Program-made: the position numbers and the translations under genes
Source of the DNA: Phenylobacterium kunshanense
Lineage (GTDB): Bacteria > Pseudomonadota > Alphaproteobacteria > Caulobacterales > Caulobacteraceae
Assembly (NCBI RefSeq): GCF_003254525.1
Contig: NZ_QFYS01000002.1
Location: 716,761 to 780,760 of the forward strand
Length of the DNA stretch: 64,000 bases
Direction: 5' to 3'
In this document: one piece after another, positions 44,544 through 52,346 of the stretch
How the letters are laid out: every line of letters starts with the position of its first letter
Position numbering within the stretch: the stretch's first letter is position 1
The notes under the pieces: model-generated
What the model was told of the DNA's origin: nothing
Database searches by the model: none
What the model saw: the letters and a program-made list of their open reading frames with translations, nothing else

Positions 44544-45650
44544 ATGCTCCGCAAGCCGATTTCGGCAGACTCGCATATCACCGACCGCCGAACTGGTACG
44601 TCGATCACATCGATCCGGCATATCGCGACGGCGCGCCACGGATCCACAGCCTCCCGAACATCGGCGACGCCTTCGTCATCGAGGGGATGGCGACCCCTGT
44701 TCCCCTCGGGCTCCTCGCGGCGGCCGGCAAGGACCCGAAGGACATAACGACGGCCGGCGTGCGTTTGCGGAGCTGTGGCGAAGCGGGTGGGATCCGAAAC
44801 ATCGCCTGGCCGATCAGGACCTGGACGGGGTTGCGGCCGAGCTGATCTATCCCACCGTCGGGATGCTTCTCTGCAACCACCCCGACTTCGATTTCAAGAA
44901 GGCCTGCTTCGAGGCCTACAATCGATGGCTGGCAGGGTATTGTGCGGAAGCGCGCCGCAGCGCCTCTATGGGCTAGCCCAGGTCTCGATGAAGACGCAAG
45001 CGGTCGGCGTCGACGAACTGCGGCAAGCGCACGTCGCGGGGTTCAAGGGCGTGATGATGCCCGGAGATCCGGGCGAGGCCGACTATGACGACCCGATCTG
45101 GGTGCCCGTCTTCCGAACGGCGGAGGACTGGACATGCCGCTCTCGTTCCACATCCTGACGACGAAATCGGGGTCGCTCGCTCAGAACCCTCGCGGACCGC
45201 GGATCAACAGTTTCCTGTCCATCATCCGCGGCAATCAGGACATCATCGGCACGCTGATCTTCGGCGGCGTGTTTGACCGCCATCCTAAGCTGAAGATCGT
45301 CTGCGTGGAGGCCGACGCCGGGTGGGCGCCGCACTACATGTACCGCATGGATCACGCCTACAAGCGCCATCGCTACTGGATGAAGGCCCCGCCGCTCGCG
45401 CACATGCCGAGCGACTATTTCAAGGAGCACATCTACATCACGTTTCAGGACGATTGGGTCGCGTTCAGCACCACGGAGCTGATGAACGAGCGCCGGCTGG
45501 ATGTGGGCCAGCGATTTCCCTCACTCGGACTCCACTTGGCCCAACTCCCAAGCGGTTCTCCAAGAACACACCCGAGGTCTGTCCACGGCCACCCGCGACC
45601 GCATATGCCACGACAACGTCGTCGAACTCTACGGTCTCTCGATCGCCTAG
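44544..45650 (+). pseudogene. amidohydrolase_2-family protein with five frameshifts
   Basis: The family's full sequence can be read from MLRKPISADSHIT to VVELYGLSIA only by changing frame near 44585, 44765, 44955, 45128 and 45500. Landmarks in order: SADSHIT, LIYPTVGMLLCNHPDFDF, GFKGVMMPGDPGEADYDDP, MPLSFHILTT, HPKLKIVCVEADAGWAPHYM and MWASDFPHSDSTWPNS. The first four shifts fit single-base losses, mostly in short C or T runs; the last fits one extra G. Either a young pseudogene or consensus errors. Intact members hydrolyse or decarboxylate ring-cleavage products. Confidence 0.85.
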
Positions 45651-45731
45651 CCGCAGGCGGCATCTGCGCCGGCGCCCTTCGCCCATTCTGTCGTCCGGCA
45701 TCCGCAGCGCCGACGCGGATGCGGCGTCCGG

Positions 45732-47021
45732 TCACGCGGGGGCGTCAAGCCGCGATCCGGCCTCGGAGTCGGACCGACTGGGCTCGCCCACCACCGTCAG
45801 GGATTCGATGCCGCGGAAGAAGGGCAAAGTGCGCCATTTCGGCGGATCCGTTTGGGTCAGTCGCAGGGCGGGGAAGCGCTCGGCCAGGCGTTGGAGCGCG
45901 CGCTTGGCTTCGAGGCGCGCCAAGGGGGCGCCAATGCAGATATGGGCGCCGCCGCCAAAGGCCACATGCGGCGCCCGCTTGCGGGTGATGTCGAAATGGT
46001 CCGGTTCCTCGAACACCTCGGGGTCCCGGTTCGCGCCATGCAACGAGGTGATGAGCAACTGGCCGGCGGGGATTTCGCGCCCGCAGACCTGGCGGGGCGC
46101 CTCGGTGACGCGGCTGGTGATGGCGACCGGCCCCTCGAAGCGGAGGATCTCCTCGACCGCGGAACCCGAGAGCGCCGCCGGGTCGGCCGTGAGCTTGCGC
46201 CATTCCTCCGGATGGGTCAGCAGCAGCCAGACGCCGTTGCCGATCAGGTCCGTGGTGGTGAGGTTGCCGCCGACCAACAGCGCGGACAGGTTCACGCGGA
46301 CCTCATCGTCGGACAGCGCCGCCCCGTCCGCTTGGAGCTTCACCATGTCGCTGATGAGGTCTTCCTGGGGCGACGCCCGCCTCATAGCCATCAGGTCGGT
46401 GAAATAGGCCGTGAGTTGCGCCGAGCCCCATTCGGCGCGAGCGGCCTGCTCAGGAGAGCGGAACGGGTTGAGGCTCAGGATCACGGCCTCCGACCAGTCG
46501 CGGAACTCCCTGCGCCGATCCGGCTCGACCCCCAGCACATGGGCGATCACCAGGATCGGCACGGGGATGGCCACGTCACTCATCAGGTCGAAGGGCTGGC
46601 CGCTCGGCAGTGCGTCGATCACCTCGTCGATGACCTCTTCGAGGCGCAGCTTCATGCGGTTGATGCGCCCGTAGAACGCCTGGGCCAGCGGCGGTCTGAC
46701 CCGAGCGTGGTCAGGGTTGTCGAGGGTGAGGATGCTCTCCTGACGGCCCAGCATCTGTTCGGGAGGGCGCTTGAGCAGCGCGCCGTCCTCGGCGTGGCTC
46801 GAGGCCCGCCAGATGGACGCATCGTTGACGGTTTGCCGGACGTCGGCGTAACGCGTCAGGAACCAGCTCTTGACCGGCTCGTCGCGCATGACCGGGCACC
46901 GCTGGCGCAAGGCCTTCAATCGGCTGTGCGGGTCGTCGCGCGCGGCGGGATCCAGAGCGGTGGTCTGGATAATGTTCCATTGCGGTTCGCCCGCACCGGC
47001 CGTCTCGGTATCATCTGGCAT
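45732..47021 (-). CDS. cytochrome P450 (bacterial class I)
   Basis: 429 residues from ATG 47019-47021 (MPDDTE), preceded by AGGAGG; a longer frame upstream is not used. Heme loop is AFGGGAHICIGAPLARLE; ExxR is VEEILRFEGP; the I helix is LSALLVGGNLTTTDLIGNG, where the usual acid-Thr pair is replaced by N-L-T-T, still with a Thr at the oxygen-activation site. Not CYP153-like. Last gene of the leftward acyl-CoA operon, 49 bp after the synthetase gene. Substrate unknown; probably a hydroxylation in the same pathway. Confidence 0.9.
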   Translation of the reverse strand: MPDDTETAGAGEPQWNIIQTTALDPAARDDPHSRLKALRQRCPVMRDEPVKSWFLTRYADVRQTVNDASIWRASSHAEDGALLKRPPEQMLGRQESILTLDNPDHARVRPPLAQAFYGRINRMKLRLEEVIDEVIDALPSGQPFDLMSDVAIPVPILVIAHVLGVEPDRRREFRDWSEAVILSLNPFRSPEQAARAEWGSAQLTAYFTDLMAMRRASPQEDLISDMVKLQADGAALSDDEVRVNLSALLVGGNLTTTDLIGNGVWLLLTHPEEWRKLTADPAALSGSAVEEILRFEGPVAITSRVTEAPRQVCGREIPAGQLLITSLHGANRDPEVFEEPDHFDITRKRAPHVAFGGGAHICIGAPLARLEAKRALQRLAERFPALRLTQTDPPKWRTLPFFRGIESLTVVGEPSRSDSEAGSRLDAPA

Positions 47022-47070
47022 CGCGATCCTCCTGAATGTGTCGGCCGCCGCCCGGCGAGCGACTTCAGTC

Positions 47071-48696
47071 TCAGTGCGGGGGCGTCGTGGCCGACAGGGC
47101 AGCGGTCTCGGCGCACGCTTTGGCGGCGGGGTAGTCCGCCTTGCCATTGCTGACGCGCAGCGGCCGGTCGGCGACGAAAATCCGCTTTGGGGCCTTGTAG
47201 GCCGCCAGGGTCGTGCGGACGTGCGCCCGCACCACCGCCTCGTCGAGCGTCTGCCCGGCCGCGAGCTCGATGACCGCGGTCACGGCTTGACCCCACTTCG
47301 GGTCCGGCAAGCCCACGACCAGGGCATCGGCGACGGAGGGATGGGTTTTCAGGGCTTCTTCGACCTCCTCGGGGAAGACCTTCTCCCCGGCGGTGTTGAT
47401 GCAGGCATTGCCGCGCCCGAGCAGTGTCAGGCTGCCATCGGCCTCGACCAGGCACCAGTCGCCGGGCATCGAGTAGCGTACGCCGTCGATGACCCTGAAC
47501 GTGCGCGCGGTCTTCTCCACGTCCTTGTAGTAGCCGATGGGGTTGGGCGGGCCGAGCGCGACCACGCCCTGCACGCCCGATCCCGGGAGGACGGCGCGGT
47601 CGTCCTCGTCGAAGACGCGGCAACGGTCGGTCAGCGCGAATTTCGCGGTCTGGACCTCGCCCGCGCGGGTCATGACTGACGTCCCCATGCCCAGGGCTTC
47701 CGAGGACGAGAAGGCGTCGTTCAGCACCGCCTGGGGCATGTGACGCAGGAGTCCACGCTTCACCTCCAGGCTCCACATGACGCCGGAGGACACGATCGCG
47801 GCGACCGAGGAAACATCCCAGCGACCGGGTTGAGCGTCCAACGCTTCGAGGATGGGGCGCGCGAAGCTGTCGCCGACGATTGTGAGCGACTGCGGGCGTC
47901 GGCGCTCGATCGCATCGAGCATTTCCACCGGGTCGAACGCCTCACCCGTCAGCGTAACGATGCAGCCACCGGCGAGGTGCACCCCCATGGCCGTGAGAAG
48001 GCCGGTGCCGTGCATCAGGGGCGGCGCGATCAGCGCGGCGGGTGCGGGCCCCGCCTTGCGGGTATGCTCGCGTAGCGCCTCCAGCGTTTCCGGGACCGGC
48101 CCCAGCTTCCGCGCCGCCTGCAGCGTGATCTCGCGCAGGTCGTGATGCGGCCACATCACACCTTTCGGCATCCCCGTCGTGCCGCCGGTGTATATGAACA
48201 GCAGATCATCGCCCGCGCGCTTGATGGAGAGCGGGGCGCCGTCGCCCTCCGCGGTCAGGGCCTCGAAGGGCTCCGCAAACTCGGCGGTCCTGCCATCCTC
48301 GGAAACCTCGATCCAGGTCGTGACGCCGGGCAGCTTGTGGCGGATCTGCGCAACGGCGTCGCGGAATTCCGAGGCATAGACCACGGTCTGCGCGTCGGAG
48401 TTGTCGAAGATGTACCAGACCTCGTCGGGGGTGTATCTGTAGTTGACGTTCACGTGCGTCAGGCGAGCCTTGAAGGCAGCCGCCAGCGCAATCATGTATT
48501 CGGGCCGGTTGCGCATATAGATCGCGAGCTTGTCGCCGGGCGCGGCCCCTCGCTTCAGGATCGCCTGCGCAAGGTTGTTTGAGGCGCGCGTGGCCTCCCG
48601 CCAGCAGATCACCCGGTCGCCATGGACCAGCGCCGGGGCGTCGGCCGGGAGGACCGGCTCGACGGCGTCCAGTATGTCTCCGAAGTTCCAACCCAT
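47071..48696 (-). CDS. acyl-CoA synthetase (AMP-forming)
   Basis: 541 residues from ATG 48694-48696 (MGWNFGD), with GGAGG before it. The P-loop-like motif is LLFIYTGGTTGMPKGVMW; the A8 hinge and end region shows GDWCLVEADGSLTLLGRG and the catalytic Lys block near RVSNGKADYPAAK. It activates a carboxylic acid to its CoA thioester using ATP. FadD/FadD17-type members serve in fatty acid and steroid side-chain degradation. Between two acyl-CoA dehydrogenase genes upstream and a P450 downstream. Confidence 0.93.
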   Translation of the reverse strand: MGWNFGDILDAVEPVLPADAPALVHGDRVICWREATRASNNLAQAILKRGAAPGDKLAIYMRNRPEYMIALAAAFKARLTHVNVNYRYTPDEVWYIFDNSDAQTVVYASEFRDAVAQIRHKLPGVTTWIEVSEDGRTAEFAEPFEALTAEGDGAPLSIKRAGDDLLFIYTGGTTGMPKGVMWPHHDLREITLQAARKLGPVPETLEALREHTRKAGPAPAALIAPPLMHGTGLLTAMGVHLAGGCIVTLTGEAFDPVEMLDAIERRRPQSLTIVGDSFARPILEALDAQPGRWDVSSVAAIVSSGVMWSLEVKRGLLRHMPQAVLNDAFSSSEALGMGTSVMTRAGEVQTAKFALTDRCRVFDEDDRAVLPGSGVQGVVALGPPNPIGYYKDVEKTARTFRVIDGVRYSMPGDWCLVEADGSLTLLGRGNACINTAGEKVFPEEVEEALKTHPSVADALVVGLPDPKWGQAVTAVIELAAGQTLDEAVVRAHVRTTLAAYKAPKRIFVADRPLRVSNGKADYPAAKACAETAALSATTPPH

Positions 48697-48722
48697 GCCG
48701 GCCTCCTGTTCTGGCGATCGGA

Positions 48723-49913
48723 TCAACTTGTCCGCACGGCGCGGAACGGGACGTCGCGATCGATTTCGGGTTCCTTGGGAAGACCCAGCACGCGTTCACC
48801 GATGATGTTGCGCTGAATCTGGTCGGTGCCGCCGCCGATCGACGTGAAATAGGCGTTGAGCGTCAGGAAATTGGTATCGTCGGCGCGCGGGTGATCCGGA
48901 CCGTCGAGCAGGCTTTCCGCACCCAGGATGAGTGTCCGGACCCGCGCCTCCTCGTGCAGGATCCGGCTCATCGCGAGCTTTCCGAGGCTCATCAGCGACG
49001 AGGAGGTTCCTTGGCGCATGTCCGCCTTGGCGCGCGTCGCATTGAGGGTGTTCAACCGCTTCAGGATCACCACCTTGGCGATCTCTTGGCGAAGCACCGG
49101 GTCCTCCATCGCGCCCGCCTCCCGCGCCAGCGCGATCAGGGGGTCGTCTGCCGGTGCGGACTGGCCCATGCCGCGTCTCGGGCCGCGGGCGGCCTCTCCC
49201 ATGGCCGACCGCTCGTAGGCGAGCGCGGTCTGAAGGACCCCCCATCCGTCGGTCGCCTCGCCGAGCAGGTTTTCCTGGGGGCACACCGCGTCGGTGAGGA
49301 ACACCTCGTTGAACTGGCTTTCGCCTGTGATCTGACGCAACGGGCGCACCTGCACGCCCGGTTGCTTCATAGGCAGGAAGAAGAAGCCGATCCCCTTGTG
49401 CTTGGGCGCATCCCAGTCGGTCCGCGCGATCAGCATGCCGTAGTCCGCCGTGGCGGCGAAGCTTGTCCAGACCTTTTGGCCGTTCACCCGGAAATGGTCA
49501 CCCTGGCGATCGGCCCTCGTACGCACGCTGGCGAGGTCCGATCCCGCGCCGGGTTCGGAATAGAGCAGGCACATCCCAACCTCCCCGCGCAGCAGGGGCA
49601 GGACGAGCTTCTCCTTCAAGGCGTCGGTCCCGCGCGCCAGCAGCGTGTTCGCCCAGAGATTCGTGCGGTCCTGTCCCGCGCCGGGGGCGCCGACGGCCGC
49701 GAACTCGGATTCGACGATGCGCGCGTGCTCGTCATCGAGGTCTCGGCCCATCCAGACGGCAGGCCACCGTGGCACGGCCCATCGCCCCTCGACGACCTTC
49801 GCGAGCCAGCCGTGCGGCGCTTCGCGATCCCGGCCGGGCCAGTTCGCGTGCAACCACGCGCGCACTTCATCGCGCAGCGCCTCCTGGCTCCCGCGAGGTG
49901 TTTGACTCGTCAT
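48723..49913 (-). CDS. acyl-CoA dehydrogenase (FadE-type), subunit A
   Basis: 396 residues from ATG 49911-49913 (MTSQTPRG). FAD-binding block CLLYSEPGAGSDLASVRTRA and WTSFAATADYGMLIARTD; the C-terminal helical domain ends with FTSIGGGTDQIQRNIIGERVLGLP, typical of ACADs. Located 2 bp after a second, divergent ACAD. Paired FadE genes of this kind make heterotetrameric dehydrogenases in steroid and branched-chain acyl-CoA degradation; here that is inferred from pairing. Confidence 0.92.
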   Translation of the reverse strand: MTSQTPRGSQEALRDEVRAWLHANWPGRDREAPHGWLAKVVEGRWAVPRWPAVWMGRDLDDEHARIVESEFAAVGAPGAGQDRTNLWANTLLARGTDALKEKLVLPLLRGEVGMCLLYSEPGAGSDLASVRTRADRQGDHFRVNGQKVWTSFAATADYGMLIARTDWDAPKHKGIGFFFLPMKQPGVQVRPLRQITGESQFNEVFLTDAVCPQENLLGEATDGWGVLQTALAYERSAMGEAARGPRRGMGQSAPADDPLIALAREAGAMEDPVLRQEIAKVVILKRLNTLNATRAKADMRQGTSSSLMSLGKLAMSRILHEEARVRTLILGAESLLDGPDHPRADDTNFLTLNAYFTSIGGGTDQIQRNIIGERVLGLPKEPEIDRDVPFRAVRTS

Positions 49914-49915
49914 CG

Positions 49916-51028
49916 TCAGGCTCCCATGGCCCTGAGGTACTGCTCTCGATGGAAGGCCGGCGTTCCGAAGAGCTGGGCGTCCGCGCGAGCGCGCCTCAGG
50001 TAGAGGTGCGCGTCGTGATCCCACGTAAAGGCGATGCCCCCGTGCATCTGGATCGCGTCGGCGGTGACCTTCACGAAGGCGTCGCCACAGGCGCTGGCCG
50101 CCAGACTGACCGCGGCCCCGGCCGAGGCGGACCCCATCGACAACAATCGTGCGGCTTCGCGCGCGGCGGACGTGGCGCTCTCGACCTCGAGGAGAAGGTC
50201 CGCCGCCATATGCTTGATCGCCTGGAAGCTGCCGATCGGGCGACCGAATTGGATTCTGGACTTGGCGTAGTCGACCGTGATGTCCAGGACCCGCCGCGCG
50301 CCCCCGGCCTGCTCGCCCGCCAGGGCGACCCGAACGAGGTCCAGTGCGTTCGCCAGAGCCTCGGTCGTTTCGCGGCGCGCCTCAATCCGCCGCGCGGGCG
50401 TGGCGTCGAACCGAAGTCGGCTCAGCCGGAGCGTCTTGTCGAAGGTCGAGAGTGGTGATCGCGCCAGGCCGTGGGCATTGCCCTCGACGAGGAACACCCT
50501 CAGACCCTCCGAGGTCTCGGCCGCCACCAGTAGGATGTGCGCGGCGTCCGCATGGATGACATAGGCGACTTCCCCCTCGATGCGCCATCCGGACGCCTTC
50601 TGCCGCGCCTTCGGCGCAACACCCGACTGCGTCCCGGCGGCCGCGGCGTCTTGAACGGCCACAGCGGCGATCAGGGAACCGGCCGCCATCTGAGGAAGCA
50701 GCTTCGCCGAAATCTCGGCGTCGCCCAGGTTCTCGAGCAGGGCCGCCGCGAAGACCGCGCTGGACAGAAAGGGACCGCAGACGAGCGCGGCCCCGACTTC
50801 TTCCATGAGCGCCTCGATGAGGACAGCGTCGCCGCCGATGCCCCCGAACCTCTCCGGGACAGCGACACCAAGGACTCCCATCGCCGCGAGCTCCTGCCAG
50901 AGATCCGCGTCAATACCGGTGGCCGTTTCCATGGCGGAACGCACGCTCGAAAGCGGGCTCCGCTCGGCGAAGAGCCTCGCCACCCCATCCCTGACAGACG
51001 TTCGATCTTCCGCGGAGAATGTAGGCAT
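49916..51028 (-). CDS. acyl-CoA dehydrogenase (FadE-type), subunit B
   Basis: 370 residues. Shorter and less canonical than its neighbour: the N-terminal ACAD helices (ELAAMGVLGVAVPERFGGIG), a divergent FAD loop (AVAVQDAAAAGTQSG), and the C-terminal end DAIQMHGGIAFTWDHDAHLYLRRA (read in two pieces). In FadE heterodimers one subunit often lacks part of the flavin site, which suits this one. First gene of the leftward operon, divergent from the tetR gene (46-bp gap). Confidence 0.9.
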   Translation of the reverse strand: MPTFSAEDRTSVRDGVARLFAERSPLSSVRSAMETATGIDADLWQELAAMGVLGVAVPERFGGIGGDAVLIEALMEEVGAALVCGPFLSSAVFAAALLENLGDAEISAKLLPQMAAGSLIAAVAVQDAAAAGTQSGVAPKARQKASGWRIEGEVAYVIHADAAHILLVAAETSEGLRVFLVEGNAHGLARSPLSTFDKTLRLSRLRFDATPARRIEARRETTEALANALDLVRVALAGEQAGGARRVLDITVDYAKSRIQFGRPIGSFQAIKHMAADLLLEVESATSAAREAARLLSMGSASAGAAVSLAASACGDAFVKVTADAIQMHGGIAFTWDHDAHLYLRRARADAQLFGTPAFHREQYLRAMGA

Positions 51029-51074
51029 CGATTACGAATTCTAATATAGGACGGAGGTCGTCAGAAAATCGCAG

Positions 51075-51749
51075 TTGGACGCTGTGCGCAAGCAAATCTC
51101 AGCTGATCAAGTCACGCTCGCGCCAGGCCGCGGGCGACCTCGCGACCCGGAGATCGAGGGCAGGGTCTTCGATGCGGCGATGGCGCTCTACGCGGACGTG
51201 GGCTGGGCGGGCTTCACGTTCGAGGCGGTGGCGCGAACTTCGGGCGTGGGCAAGGCGTCGCTTTATCGTCGCTGGCCCCGGCGCGGAGACCTGCTCCGCC
51301 AGACGTTCGAGGCGCGATGGCTACGGGTAGGAAGCCTCGATCAGGGAGACATTCGGACCGATCTTCTGGCCCTGGCCTGGATCGTCGCCCGCGCCTTGAC
51401 GGGTCCCTATGCCGGCGCGCACAAGCGCCTTCCTCTAGACATCGCCGAGCACCCGGAGGTCCTCGAGTTTCTGCGACCCTACGCGGAGGCGACGGTCGCC
51501 GAGGGACGGGCGATCGTTCGGCGCGCCGTGGGGCGTCGACAGCTCCCCGCCTCGACGAACCCCGGCCTCGTCATGGATCTGGTGGTCGGCGCCATCTCGA
51601 ACCACGTGCGCATGACGCCGGCTCGCCTGCGGTCGCGGATGCTGCGGCAACTGGACAACTTCCTCGTGGAATTGGTCGAGATCGTGCTGGCCGGCGTGGA
51701 AAAGTCGTCGCTCTATGGCTCTGCCAACGAGCGCGATGACCCACCGTGA
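51075..51749 (+). CDS. TetR-family regulator of the acyl-CoA operon
   Basis: 224 residues. HTH: RVFDAAMALYADVGWAGFTF, then EAVARTSGVGKASLYRRWPRRGDLL. The C-terminal TetR_C part has LALAWIVARALTGPYAGAHKR. No ATG fits the N terminus; TTG 51075 (after GGACGGAGG further upstream) or GTG 51084 is the likely start. The 46-bp divergent gap to the acyl-CoA dehydrogenase gene must hold both promoters, so joint control is very likely. Confidence 0.85.
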   Translation: MDAVRKQISADQVTLAPGRGRPRDPEIEGRVFDAAMALYADVGWAGFTFEAVARTSGVGKASLYRRWPRRGDLLRQTFEARWLRVGSLDQGDIRTDLLALAWIVARALTGPYAGAHKRLPLDIAEHPEVLEFLRPYAEATVAEGRAIVRRAVGRRQLPASTNPGLVMDLVVGAISNHVRMTPARLRSRMLRQLDNFLVELVEIVLAGVEKSSLYGSANERDDPP

Positions 51750-52346
51750 CGCGTGCGGCCCGTCAACCGATCCCTCGTTCGAACGTCAATCTGCGTTAGG
51801 TAGGCGGCATTTGTTGGGATGAACGCCAATGTCGAAGCTGATCTGATGACACCGACACCGCGGAGGCCGTCAGCCGCACGTGGCGGTCCGGTTCGCAGTG
51901 ACGCGTGCCAGCTCGAAATCGCACCCTCCGCAGAGACTACGACGCTCATTGGCGACCTAGCTGAACGGTGCGGTCATGATGTCGCAACTGCGCTCTGCGC
52001 CATCCTCTACAACGACATCTGCAAGCCTTGGGAAGCTAGAAAGCTTGAACGTGGTTGTACTGGATTGGCACCCGCGACGGGCCTTGTCCAAGACGTTCCG
52101 CAGGCCGGTGGCGGTGGCGTCCCAAGTCGCCTCCCCGCAGGCGATCAGGTCGCGCGGCCCGACGTCCTTTGGCCGGGCCCCCACAGTCGTCCCGCGGCAT
52201 GGCTCGCACCTTCCCGCATGCGCCCGATGGCGCCGCCCAGAATTTGCGCCGGCCGCGACCGGCGCTTGGCGCAGTCGCGGCGGCTGATGCGGCACTGGTC
52301 GCCCGCCCTGCTGTGGAGCAGCGGCAAGCGACCAGGTCGTTCCGTA
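51750..52346. other. 597-bp gap between tetR and the first TonB receptor
   Basis: No gene is supported; reading frames are interrupted and lack recognisable domains. A long hairpin at 52295-52335 (CTGGTCGC ... GCGACCAG with an inner CTGCTG/CAGCGG pairing) lies just after the receptor stop and may end its transcript. The left 200 bp after tetR are AT-richer and might hold decayed sequence. Confidence 0.4.
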
